Source: an uncultured Alistipes sp. (lineage in GTDB: Bacteria; Bacteroidota; Bacteroidia; Bacteroidales; Rikenellaceae). From it: a stretch of DNA of 8,402 nt. The stretch covers positions 1 to 8,402 of the forward strand of contig NZ_CASFQD010000036.1 of the NCBI RefSeq assembly GCF_949296715.1. The letters run 5' to 3'. Positions 1 through 6,844 of this stretch are shown here, piece after piece. Both the position numbers and the translations under genes were made by a program. The notes beneath the pieces are model-generated. The model was not told the origin of the DNA. It made no database searches and was given only the letters and a program-made list of their open reading frames with translations. Numbering within the stretch: position 1 is the stretch's first letter; the number at the start of each line of letters is the position of its first letter.

Positions 1-238
1 CGACGAGCGCCTCGACGTCGGGTCCGGCGACCGTATGTTCGTTCAGCTCTCGGAACTCCAGCTCGGCGATGGGGCGCGCGATGCCGGCCTTCGAGAGGAA
101 GCGCCGCGCCGTGCGCGTATTCTCGACGATGAAATAGTCCAGCGAGTCCATCACGGCGCGGTTGGCCGCGGGCAGCACGTCCCACGGTGCCGTTTCGTCC
201 GAGATCGGACAGGGGATCAGGTAGAGCGTTCCGTTCAT
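1..238 (-). CDS. RsmI-like SAM-dependent methyltransferase (tetrapyrrole-methylase fold), N-terminal part only
   Basis: The first 79 codons of a minus-strand gene that runs off the left edge, starting at ATG 238-236. The protein begins MNGTLYLIPCPI, then a segment ending FIVENTRTARRFL (about residues 36-48) and ELNEHT (about 64-69). This is the pattern of the Bacteroidota branch of RsmI-type methylases: a first beta strand ending in LIP, then a conserved N-T-R-x-A-R-R-F-L helix. RsmI proper 2'-O-methylates C1402 of 16S rRNA using SAM. Bacteroidota often carry a divergent paralogue annotated only as SAM-dependent methyltransferase, and this looks like that form, so the substrate is uncertain. 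The SAM-binding region and C-terminus lie outside the window. It starts 67 bases after the murF-alr stop on the same strand, with neither a terminator nor a -7 element between them, so co-transcription is likely. Confidence 0.8.
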   Translation of the reverse strand, partial: MNGTLYLIPCPISDETAPWDVLPAANRAVMDSLDYFIVENTRTARRFLSKAGIARPIAELEFRELNEHTVAGPDVEALV

Positions 239-305
239 GTTCGGTCCGTTGTTTCGCGGCGGCATCCGGAAGCGGCCTCGGCCCTCCCGCGGCACGCCGC
301 CCGTA

Positions 306-2675
306 TTACTCTTTCAGGTAAATGCGCTTGACGCGCCCCGACACGGAGGTCATCACCTCGTAGGGGATCGTGCCCAGCACCTCGGCCATCGCCGCAGGGT
401 CGTTGCCCGCGGCCGGCGAGAAGATCACCGCCTCGTCGCCCTCCTGCACGTCGGGAATATCCGTGATGTCGATCATGCAGCTGTCCATGCAGATGCGCCC
501 CACGATCGGGGCCGGGCGCCCCTTGACGAGCAGCGACCAGCGGCCGCAGCCGAGGTGGCGGTCCAGCCCGTCGGCATAGCCCACGGGGACGGTGGCCGTC
601 ACGCTGTCGCGCGTGAGCCGCCCGGCCCGCCCGTAGCCCACGGTCTCGCCCGCCGCGAGGTGCTTGATCTGCACGATGCGCGTCTTGAGCGTCGAGACGG
701 GCGTGAGCCCCTCCTCGCGGTGCCAGCCGAAGCCGTAGAGCCCCAGGCCGAGGCGGCACATGTCGTACTGCGCCTCGGGGAAGCGCTCGATGGCCGCCGA
801 GTTGGCCGTATGGCGGATGACCGGATAGCCGAGCGAGGCGGCCAGCGTCGAGCTCATGCGGTCGTAACGAGCGATCTGCGCCCGCGTGTAGGCATCCTCC
901 TCGGGCATGTCGGCGCAGTTCAGGTGCGAGAAGATCGTCGCCACGCGCACCTGCCCGCAGCCGCGCAGCCGCTCGCACAGGCGCGGCAGCTCCTCCTCGA
1001 CGAAGCCCAGGCGGTGCATCCCCGTGTCGAGCTTCACATGGATCGGGAAACGGCTCTCGCCCGCATGGGCCACCGCCGCGGCAAAGTCCTCGAGCGAGCG
1101 GAAGTTGTATATCTCGGGCTCCAGCCGGTTGGCGATCATCAGGTCGAAGCTGTCCGCATCGGCATTGAGCACGACGATCGGCATCTTGATGCCCCGCTCG
1201 CGCAGCAGCACCCCTTCGTCGGCAAAGGCCACGGCGAGGTAGTCGACACCCTGATGCTGGAGCATCTGCGCCACCTCGAAATCCCCGGCGCCGTAGGAGG
1301 CGGCCTTGACCATCGCCACGAGCTTCACGCCCGGGCGCAGCTTCGCACGGAAATAGTTGAGATTGCGGATCATCGCGTCGAGGTCGACCTCCAGCACCGT
1401 CGTGTGGCTCTTGCGCGAGAGGGCGTGGGCGAGCTTCTCGAAGCGGAAGTCGCGGGCCCCCTTGAGCAGCACGGCGCGCCCGGCCACGGCCTGCCGGCTC
1501 AAACGGGCGATGCACTCGTCGGTCGAGGCGTAGAACTCCTTGTCGCAGTCAAACAGCGCGGCGTGGCGCCGCAGGCGCGGGCCGATACCGACCAGGCAGT
1601 CGACACCCGCACGGGCGACCATGCCCGCGACGCGGCCGTAGAGCTCCTCGTCCGAGAGGCCGCTCTGCGCGATGTCCGAGAGAACGAGCGTGCAGCGGCG
1701 GCCGAGGGCCACGTTGTGCAGGTAGTCGAGCGCCAGCGCCAGCGAATTGAGGTCGAGGTTGTAGGCGTCGTTGATGAGCACCGAGTCGTTGATGCCGTCC
1801 TTGACCTCGAGGCGCATGGCAACGGCCGGCGCCGCGGCGAAGGCCGGGGCGGGATAGTGCATCGCCGCGCAGAAGGCCTCGACGATCTGGGCGTTGCGCC
1901 GCGAGGCGGCGTTGCCGATGACCGACTCGGCCGGCTCGGGGAATGCCGCGGCGTCGATCGGCCGGCGGTCGGCGAAGCGTGCCGCGACCATGCGGCCCAG
2001 CGGCTCGTAGTGGCTGTGGTAGATGATCGTCCGGGCGCGGTGCGCGAGGACCATCTTCTCGTCGCACTTCTGCTCGAGGTTGACGAAATTCTCCTGGTGG
2101 GCGTCGCCTATCGAGGTGAAGACCACCACGTCGGGGCGGATGATGCGTTCGAGACGCTCCATCTCGCCGGGCTTCGAGATGCCCGCCTCGAAGATTGCCA
2201 GCTGCTCGTCGCCCTCGATCATCAGTACCGAGAGCGGCACGCCGAGCTGCGAGTTGTAGCTCTTGGGCGAGCGGTAGTATTTCATCCCTTCGGGCAGCTC
2301 CTCGGCAATCCACTCCTTGATGACGGTCTTGCCGTTCGAACCGGTGATGCCCACGACCGTGCCGCGGAACTGCGCCCGGTGGTAGGCCGCCAGGCTCTGC
2401 AGCGCGCGGATGGCGGAGTCGACACGCACGAAGCCGCAGCCGGGCATCGGCTCGACGTCGCGCTCGACGAGGAAGGCCCTGACGCCGCGGCCGTACATCT
2501 CGGCGATGAAGGCATGCGAATCGTGGTTCGCACCGCGCATGGCCACGAACAGGGGCTCGGTGCCCAGTTCGCACGTGAGCGAGCGGCTGTCGGTCACAAC
2601 CGAGCGCACCCCGGCGTCGCAGCCCGAAAAATGACCGCCGCAGATGGCGGCGATCTGTGAAAGTCTGTAATTCAT
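306..2675 (-). CDS. murF-alr: Bifunctional UDP-N-acetylmuramoyl-tripeptide:D-alanyl-D-alanine ligase / alanine racemase (MurF-Alr fusion)
   Basis: A 789-residue cytoplasmic fusion of two peptidoglycan-precursor enzymes. Residues about 1-420 are MurF, which uses ATP to add D-Ala-D-Ala to UDP-MurNAc-tripeptide. Visible there are the P-loop TGSNGKT (111-117), FEAG-SKPGEM with E163, GDAHQENF with H193, NDAYNLDLNS (302-311) and LLKGARDFRFEKL near 403-415. Residues about 425-789 are a PLP-dependent alanine racemase making D-Ala from L-Ala. The expected Schiff-base lysine is K457 in MVKAASYG, followed by KLDTGMHRLGF (548-558), HTANSAA (622-628), the PLP-contacting arginine R641 in RLGLGLYG, the catalytic tyrosine Y681 in VGYGR, and GRICMDS (726-732). 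All key residues seem present, so both halves look active. The fusion is standard in Bacteroidota. ATG 2675-2673 starts at the natural MurF N-terminus, MNYRLSQIA. The gene has its own promoter-like element and a structured leader, and is insulated from mutS2 by a terminator. Confidence 0.97.
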   Translation of the reverse strand: MNYRLSQIAAICGGHFSGCDAGVRSVVTDSRSLTCELGTEPLFVAMRGANHDSHAFIAEMYGRGVRAFLVERDVEPMPGCGFVRVDSAIRALQSLAAYHRAQFRGTVVGITGSNGKTVIKEWIAEELPEGMKYYRSPKSYNSQLGVPLSVLMIEGDEQLAIFEAGISKPGEMERLERIIRPDVVVFTSIGDAHQENFVNLEQKCDEKMVLAHRARTIIYHSHYEPLGRMVAARFADRRPIDAAAFPEPAESVIGNAASRRNAQIVEAFCAAMHYPAPAFAAAPAVAMRLEVKDGINDSVLINDAYNLDLNSLALALDYLHNVALGRRCTLVLSDIAQSGLSDEELYGRVAGMVARAGVDCLVGIGPRLRRHAALFDCDKEFYASTDECIARLSRQAVAGRAVLLKGARDFRFEKLAHALSRKSHTTVLEVDLDAMIRNLNYFRAKLRPGVKLVAMVKAASYGAGDFEVAQMLQHQGVDYLAVAFADEGVLLRERGIKMPIVVLNADADSFDLMIANRLEPEIYNFRSLEDFAAAVAHAGESRFPIHVKLDTGMHRLGFVEEELPRLCERLRGCGQVRVATIFSHLNCADMPEEDAYTRAQIARYDRMSSTLAASLGYPVIRHTANSAAIERFPEAQYDMCRLGLGLYGFGWHREEGLTPVSTLKTRIVQIKHLAAGETVGYGRAGRLTRDSVTATVPVGYADGLDRHLGCGRWSLLVKGRPAPIVGRICMDSCMIDITDIPDVQEGDEAVIFSPAAGNDPAAMAEVLGTIPYEVMTSVSGRVKRIYLKE

Positions 2676-2678
2676 GGT

Positions 2679-2707
2679 ATCCGTTTTTCGGATCGGCAGC
2701 CGATCCG
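2679..2707 (-). promoter_or_regulatory. Structured 5' leader of murF-alr with two competing hairpins
   Basis: On the plus strand CGGATCGGC (2689-2697) and GCCGATCCG (2699-2707) form a perfect 9-bp inverted repeat around one base. ATCCG (2679-2683) and CGGAT (2689-2693) form a second 5-bp stem around a T5 run (A5 loop in the mRNA). The two stems share bases 2689-2693, so only one can form at a time. The second ends 3 bases before the murF-alr ATG and would cover the ribosome-loading region. Neither is followed by a U-tract in the transcript direction, so this is not a terminator. It could be a DNA operator, a stabilising 5' hairpin or a translational switch; function is inference. Confidence 0.45.
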
Positions 2708-2722
2708 TTGCACCTCATCCCG

Positions 2723-2730
2723 CAAAGGTA
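2723..2730 (-). promoter_or_regulatory. Bacteroidota-type -7 promoter element for murF-alr
   Basis: The minus strand reads TACCTTTG, matching the TAnnTTTG -7 consensus of the Bacteroidota primary sigma factor. It sits between the mutS2 terminator and the murF-alr ATG, which would give a leader of roughly 40 bases. No clear -33 TTTG is seen 19-21 bases upstream. The surrounding ten bases, GTACCTTTGC, are identical to those of the amidase promoter at 8095-8104. Confidence 0.7.
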
Positions 2731-2787
2731 CAAGAAAAGCGGCATTCTTCTCCGTTTCGACCTCTTTTTTCGCCCGCAAAAACCGGC

Positions 2788-2820
2788 AAAAAAGGTGCGG
2801 CGGCTGTGGCCGCCGCACCT
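2788..2820 (-). terminator. Intrinsic (rho-independent) terminator of mutS2
   Basis: A perfect 11-bp inverted repeat: GGTGCGGCGGC (2794-2804) and GCCGCCGCACC (2809-2819), with a 4-base loop (2805-2808). In the minus direction the stem runs straight into six T (2793-2788), so the orientation serves mutS2, whose stop codon is about 30 bases upstream. This is the only canonical terminator in the window. It separates mutS2 from the murF-alr unit. Confidence 0.9.
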
Positions 2821-2849
2821 GTCCGTCCCGGCCGCGGGCACCGGCCCCG

Positions 2850-5339
2850 CTATGAGAGCGTCACGATCGTGATGCCCGCGCCGCCGCGGTCGGCATGCTC
2901 GTCGACGGCCGAGACCACCTCGGGCACCGTGCGCAGGTAGCGGCGTATCTCCTCCTTGAGGGCGCCGGTGCCCTTGCCGTGGAGGATCGTCACCGTGCCG
3001 ACCCCCACCATCAGGGCGTCGTCGACCAGGTCCTGCACGGCCTCGAGCGCCTCGGCGGCCCGCATGCCCCGCACGTCGATGTGGTCCTTGAAGTTGAGCT
3101 TGCGCGACGAGATGTCGACCGACACGACCGTGCGGGCCGTCACCGGGCGCGTCGCCTCGCGGTATTCGCTGTTCGAGACGACCGTGAGCGCCGCCTTGTC
3201 GACCGTCGTCAGTATCTGTCCGAAGGCCACCTGCGCCCGCTTGCCCTTGAGCGACTGCACGACGCCGACCATCTCCTGCCCCGCCATGCGGACCTTCGAG
3301 CCGACCTCGACCTCGCGCTTCACCGGTGCGGGGGCCTCCGCCGGAGCCTTGTCGCCCGCCGCCCCTTCGCGCTCCTTGCGCTCGGCACGCCGCTGGCGCC
3401 GCCGCTCGATGCGCTCGATCTCGCGCGCCACGGCCGCATCGCGCTCCGCCGTGTCGGCCTGCTCGACCGTCTCGCGGAAGTCGTCCAGCTCGCGCCGCGC
3501 CAGCCGCGTGAGCTCCTTCTCGGCCTGCGCCTCGCGGATCGTGCGGATTGTGTTCTCGATCTGCCGGTTGGCGTCGGCAATGAGCTGCTGCGCCTCCTGC
3601 TTGGCCCGGCGGAGAATCTCCTGCCGCTCGGCGCGGATCTTCGACAGCTGCTCGGAGTAGGTCTGCTCCAGCTCCTCGACCTTGCGGTCCGTCAGGCGGA
3701 TGCGGTCGCGCTTCTGCTCCCAGTAGTGCTTGTCGCGGGCAATCTCGCGCAGCTGCTTCTCCAGATTGATGTGGTCCGACCCAGCCTTCTCGCTCGCCGT
3801 GCGGATAATCTCCTCCGGCAGGCCGATTTTGCGGGCAATCTCCACGGCAAATGAACTGCCCGGCTTGCCCATCTCCAGGCGGAAGAGCGGGCGTATCTGC
3901 TGCACGTCGAACATCATCGCGCCGTTGGCAATCCCCTCGGTCGACGAGGCGTAGTACTTGATGTTGGCGTAGTGCGTCGTGATGACGCCGTAGCATCCCT
4001 TTTCGAGCAACCGCTCGAGAATCGCCTCGGCAATCGCCCCGCCGATGTTGGGCTCCGTGCCCGACCCGAACTCGTCGATGAGCACCAGCGTGCGGTCCGA
4101 CGCCCCGGCGAGCATGTGCTTCATGTTGAGCAGGTGCGACGAATAGGTCGACAGGTCGTTGTCGATTGACTGCTCATCGCCGATGTCGATGTAAATCGAG
4201 CGGAAGACCGGCAGCTCGGAGACCTCCGACGCCGGCACGGGGAAGCCGCACTGGAACATGTACTGCACGATGCCCGTGGTCTTCAGGCAGACCGACTTGC
4301 CGCCGGCATTGGGCCCCGAGATGACGAGGATGTGCTTGCGGCGGTCGAGCTGCAGGTCGAGCGGTATGATCTCGCGGCCCTGTGCGCGCAGGGTCTGCTG
4401 CAAGAGCGGATGGCGGGCGTTCTTGAGCACGAGGCGGTCATCGGTCGAGAGGATCGGGCGCACACAGCCGTTCTCGGAGGCCCAGCGCCCCTTGGCGCGC
4501 AGCATGTCGATCTGCGCCAGGCAGTCGCCCGAGGCGGCGATCAGCTCCGCGTCGGGACGGATCGACTCGGTGAACTCCGTGAGGATGCGGACGATCTCGC
4601 GCCGCTCGGCATACTCCAGCTCGCGCAGTTCGTTGTTGATCTCGACGACCTCGACCGGCTCGACGTAGAAGGTGCGGCCCGTGGCCGATTCGTCGTGGAT
4701 GAAGCCGTTGAGCTTGCGTTTGTTCGAGGCCGAGACGGGGATCACGGCGCGACCGTCGCGGATCGAGATCTGCGCGTCGGCCTCGACGATGCCCGCCCCC
4801 TTGGCGGCCGAGAGGACCGCCTGCAGGCGCTTGGCGGCCTGACCCTCGCGTTCGCGGATGGCGCGCCGCACCTCGGCCAGCGCCGGGGAGGCCGTGTCGC
4901 GGACGTTGCCGAAGCGGTCGACGATCGCCTCGATGCGGCGCACGATCTCGGGAAAGGACTCGACGCCGTGCGTCAGGTCGTGCAGCGCCGGATAGTGCTC
5001 CCCGCGCCGGCCGATAAACTCGACGACCGCCCCGATGAGCGCCAGCGCCCGCTGCAGGAGGACGACCTCGGCCACGTCGAGGAACGTGCCCGCGACACGC
5101 AGCTTGGCGACAATCTCGTCCGTATCGGGGTATTCGCCGCCCGGGAAGTCGCGCTCCATGTCGAGCAGCAGGCGCATCTCGTCAGCCAGTGCCAGGCGCC
5201 GTTCGATCTCCTGCGGCGAGGTGGAAAAGGTTTCGGCCGCGAGCAGTTCGCACGCGGCACGCATGGTACAACGGGCTGCGACCTGCTCACGCAAGCGGTC
5301 GAAGCCGATCTTCTGTTCAAAAGAAGCGGGATAAATCAT
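2850..5339 (-). CDS. mutS2: MutS2 family ATPase with C-terminal Smr domain
   Basis: An 829-residue MutS2 (B. subtilis MutS2 is about 785). Order: N-terminal core and clamp helices (about 1-320), ABC-type ATPase with Walker A GPNAGGKS (342-349), the STYSSHLLNM segment (397-406), Walker B LVLIDEFGSGTEP with D422 and E423, and THYANIKYYA (455-464). A long charged coiled coil follows (about 515-660), then a low-complexity Ala/Pro/Lys linker (about 655-676), a KOW-like small barrel (about 678-720) and an Smr domain (about 750-829) with IDVRG (754-758) and HGKGTGALK (787-795). The mismatch-recognition domain of MutS is absent, as expected. MutS2 proteins have been linked to suppression of recombination and, in B. 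subtilis, to splitting collided ribosomes with Smr involvement; which applies here cannot be told. ATG 5339-5337 gives the family-typical start MIYPASFEQKIGFD. No clear -7 element lies directly upstream, where there is a 481-base repeat-bearing gap. The gene ends at a strong terminator. Confidence 0.97.
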   Translation of the reverse strand: MIYPASFEQKIGFDRLREQVAARCTMRAACELLAAETFSTSPQEIERRLALADEMRLLLDMERDFPGGEYPDTDEIVAKLRVAGTFLDVAEVVLLQRALALIGAVVEFIGRRGEHYPALHDLTHGVESFPEIVRRIEAIVDRFGNVRDTASPALAEVRRAIREREGQAAKRLQAVLSAAKGAGIVEADAQISIRDGRAVIPVSASNKRKLNGFIHDESATGRTFYVEPVEVVEINNELRELEYAERREIVRILTEFTESIRPDAELIAASGDCLAQIDMLRAKGRWASENGCVRPILSTDDRLVLKNARHPLLQQTLRAQGREIIPLDLQLDRRKHILVISGPNAGGKSVCLKTTGIVQYMFQCGFPVPASEVSELPVFRSIYIDIGDEQSIDNDLSTYSSHLLNMKHMLAGASDRTLVLIDEFGSGTEPNIGGAIAEAILERLLEKGCYGVITTHYANIKYYASSTEGIANGAMMFDVQQIRPLFRLEMGKPGSSFAVEIARKIGLPEEIIRTASEKAGSDHINLEKQLREIARDKHYWEQKRDRIRLTDRKVEELEQTYSEQLSKIRAERQEILRRAKQEAQQLIADANRQIENTIRTIREAQAEKELTRLARRELDDFRETVEQADTAERDAAVAREIERIERRRQRRAERKEREGAAGDKAPAEAPAPVKREVEVGSKVRMAGQEMVGVVQSLKGKRAQVAFGQILTTVDKAALTVVSNSEYREATRPVTARTVVSVDISSRKLNFKDHIDVRGMRAAEALEAVQDLVDDALMVGVGTVTILHGKGTGALKEEIRRYLRTVPEVVSAVDEHADRGGAGITIVTLS

Positions 5340-5431
5340 TTCTCTCTTTGGGATAGCACCTCAATTACGTCGGGCCGCATCGGGGTCCGCCCGGCAGACC
5401 GTTTCACGCAGCGGCAGGACCGCAATCACAC

Positions 5432-5451
5432 GCGTCCGTCAGCGTCCGTCC
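5432..5451. repeat. Tandem 10-bp duplication
   Basis: GCGTCCGTCA (5432-5441) is followed directly by GCGTCCGTCC (5442-5451), 9 of 10 bases identical. It lies about 55 bases outside the 36-bp array in the same non-coding gap. It may be slippage debris; no function is suggested. Confidence 0.5.
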
Positions 5452-5505
5452 GCAGCCTCATTTTCCGGCCGCCCGGTCATCCGACGGCGGACAGGCTCCG
5501 GCCAC

Positions 5506-5721
5506 AGCCGTTTATCCGGTCAAGACCTCACTTCGACAGCGAGCCCCACATCGGGTCAACATTCCGCATCGCCAGCGGTCCGGTCATTCGGTCAGAACCT
5601 CACATCAGCCGCGAGCTACTCGTCCGGCCAAAACCTCACTTCGACCGCGAGCCGTCCATCCGGTCAAAACATCGCTCCGGCCGCGGTCCGTTTATCCGGT
5701 CAGGACCTCACTTCGCCCGGT
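5506..5721. repeat. Imperfect 36-bp tandem repeat array, six contiguous units
   Basis: Six units of exactly 36 bp begin at 5506, 5542, 5578, 5614, 5650 and 5686. The best conserved core on the plus strand is ATCCGGTCAAAACCTCACTT, flanked on the right by CGACCGCG and on the left by AGCCGTTC. Against that consensus I count about 33, 24, 28, 31, 31 and 28 matches of 36. There are no indels and no spacers, so this is a minisatellite-type array, not CRISPR. A degraded half-unit may precede it (about 5472-5505). Differences are not concentrated at third codon positions, which argues against a coding 12-residue repeat. It lies downstream of the mlaD-like stop and upstream of mutS2. Role unknown. Confidence 0.8.
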
Positions 5722-5799
5722 CCGGACCAACGGCCCCGGCCCGGACCAACTACTCCCCCCCCGGCTCGGACAAACTACTCCCCCCGGCTCGGACAAAGG
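5716..5799. repeat. Second short C-rich repeat (four copies, about 19-25 bp spacing)
   Basis: The motif CCCGG-y-CCGGACCAA or CCCCGG-CTCGGACAAA recurs four times, with the GGACMAA core at 5724-5730, 5743-5749, 5768-5774 and 5791-5797. The middle copies are followed by ACTACTC and a C-run (eight C at 5755-5762, six C at 5780-5785). The array abuts the last 36-bp unit and ends about 20 bases from the mlaD-like stop codon. The first copy contains the 10-bp palindrome GGTCCGGACC (5719-5728). Confidence 0.65.
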
Positions 5800-5820
5800 C
5801 TCCGCCCTGGTCGCGGAGAA

Positions 5821-6834
5821 TCACTCGGCCCCGGACTCTCCGGCCTTTTCGGCCTCTTTGGCCTTCTTCTCCTCAAGACGAGCCGCCTTGCGCTCGGCCT
5901 TGGCCTTCATCTTCTCCGGATCGCGTCCGAAGAGCGAGAAGTGCACGTAACGGCCCGGATACTCCTTCAGGTCGGCCAGCAGCGCCGCCAGGTTGCCGCT
6001 CGCCACCGTGAGCGAGTCGTAGAGCGCCGGGTCCTCGAGCAGGCGGCCCAGCGTCCCCTCGCCCCCTTCGATACGGGCCATCAGGGCATTCAGCCCCTCG
6101 ACCGACTCGGTCAGACGGCGGGCGAACTCCTCTTCGGAGAGCTGCGCCGTCAGGCGGTTCACGCTGCCGACGATGCTGTCGATGCGCGGGGCGTTCTGCC
6201 CGAGCATCTCCGAGAAGGCGGCCAGGTTGTCGACGGCGGCCCGCAGGTTGTTCTTCTCGGCCGAAAGCACGTCGGCCATGTCGCCCGTGATGTCGTTCAG
6301 ATGCGTAAGGGTGCCCGAGATGGAGCCCTCGTTGTTTTCGAGCAGGCGGTTCAGGTTCTCGAGCGTGCGCGACAGATCGGCGGTCACCTGCGCGATCTTC
6401 TGCTTGAAGAAGTCGAGCTCCGAACCGGCCATGTCCATCAGATCGCGGTTGCGGCTCGAACGGAGCGTGTCGCCGTCCTTCAGATAGCTGTCGGCCGATC
6501 CGTAGATGATCTCGATGGCCTTGTTTCCCATCAGTCCGTCGCTGAAAATCTTGGCTTCGGAATCGGTCGGGATGCGGTAGGTGCGCTTGACGGTCAGCTG
6601 CAGGACGACCTTGTCGCTCACCTGCGGATCGAACTGCACACCGGTCACCGTACCGATCTTCACCCCCTTCATCATGACGGGCGAGGCGGTCTGCACGCCG
6701 TTGATCTGGTCGTAGGCGGCATAATACTCGACATTGCGGCTGAAGACATCGAGCCCCTGCAGGAACCGGATGCCAATCCAAGCTGCACAAATCATCGCCA
6801 CGGCGAATACGCCGATCTTGACTTCTCTCTTCAT
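5821..6834 (-). CDS. MCE/MlaD-family phospholipid transport protein
   Basis: A 337-residue inner-membrane-anchored MCE protein. Residues 1-6 (MKREVK) are cytoplasmic and basic, about 7-26 form one transmembrane helix, and about 36-115 form the MCE domain, with YDQINGVQTASPVMMKGVKIG (41-61, shown here in the protein as a loop between two strands) and GLMGNKAIEII (100-110). A long helical region follows (about 128-275), with polar heptad-like stretches such as LSRTLENLNRLLENNEG, then YVHFSLFGRDPEK (296-308) and a Lys/Glu/Ala-rich tail to 337. MCE proteins form hexameric rings or tubes in the envelope and carry lipids between inner and outer membranes with an MlaE/MlaF-type ABC transporter, which is not in this window. 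The ATG at 6834 is 10 bases after the amidase stop, so the two are almost certainly one operon. The family is clear; orthology to E. coli MlaD is not, so no symbol is given. Confidence 0.93.
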   Translation of the reverse strand: MKREVKIGVFAVAMICAAWIGIRFLQGLDVFSRNVEYYAAYDQINGVQTASPVMMKGVKIGTVTGVQFDPQVSDKVVLQLTVKRTYRIPTDSEAKIFSDGLMGNKAIEIIYGSADSYLKDGDTLRSSRNRDLMDMAGSELDFFKQKIAQVTADLSRTLENLNRLLENNEGSISGTLTHLNDITGDMADVLSAEKNNLRAAVDNLAAFSEMLGQNAPRIDSIVGSVNRLTAQLSEEEFARRLTESVEGLNALMARIEGGEGTLGRLLEDPALYDSLTVASGNLAALLADLKEYPGRYVHFSLFGRDPEKMKAKAERKAARLEEKKAKEAEKAGESGAE

Positions 6835-6844
6835 ATCGGATTCT

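Larger units (their letters stand above)
5340..5820. other. 481-base intergenic region between mlaD-like gene and mutS2, repeat-rich, no gene seen
   Basis: No convincing gene on either strand. Minus-strand ATGs inside it open only very short frames, several ending at the TGA that recurs in each 36-bp unit. The plus-strand open frame through the repeats has no start codon of its own and is continuous with antisense of mutS2 and mlaD. The region holds a 10-bp tandem duplication (5432-5451), the 36-bp array (5506-5721) and a C-rich shorter repeat (5716-5799). It must contain the 3' end of the amidase-mlaD transcript and probably the mutS2 promoter, but I find no TAnnTTTG on the minus strand here. 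The closest is TAGTTTG (minus strand, 5777-5771), with a spacer one base short. Confidence 0.6.

Noticed and set aside
239..305. Possible terminator or promoter between murF-alr and the methyltransferase gene
   Set aside because: GC-rich stretches can pair loosely, but there is no T-run in the minus direction and no TAnnTTTG element.
237..2660. 807-codon open frame on the plus strand opposite murF-alr
   Set aside because: Shadow of the high-GC murF-alr gene: His/Arg/Ala/Val-rich, no recognisable domain, and the opposite strand has complete MurF and racemase motifs.
1549..3996. 815-codon minus-strand frame spanning the end of mutS2, the intergenic region and the murF part
   Set aside because: Arg/Gly-rich out-of-frame reading that crosses the terminator and promoter of murF-alr; both real genes occupy other frames with clear catalytic motifs.
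5506..5721. Possible CRISPR array because the period is 36 bp
   Set aside because: Units are contiguous with no spacers and are too divergent from one another; no cas gene nearby.
5791..5818. Terminator after the mlaD-like gene (6-bp stem CTCCGC/GCGGAG at 5800-5818)
   Set aside because: Short stem with a 7-base loop and only three T after it in the minus direction; too weak to call.
4332..6011. Long plus-strand frame running through the repeat array, giving a 12-residue protein repeat
   Set aside because: No start codon of its own in the non-coding gap; both ends are antisense to mutS2 and the mlaD-like gene, and differences between repeat units are not concentrated at third codon positions.
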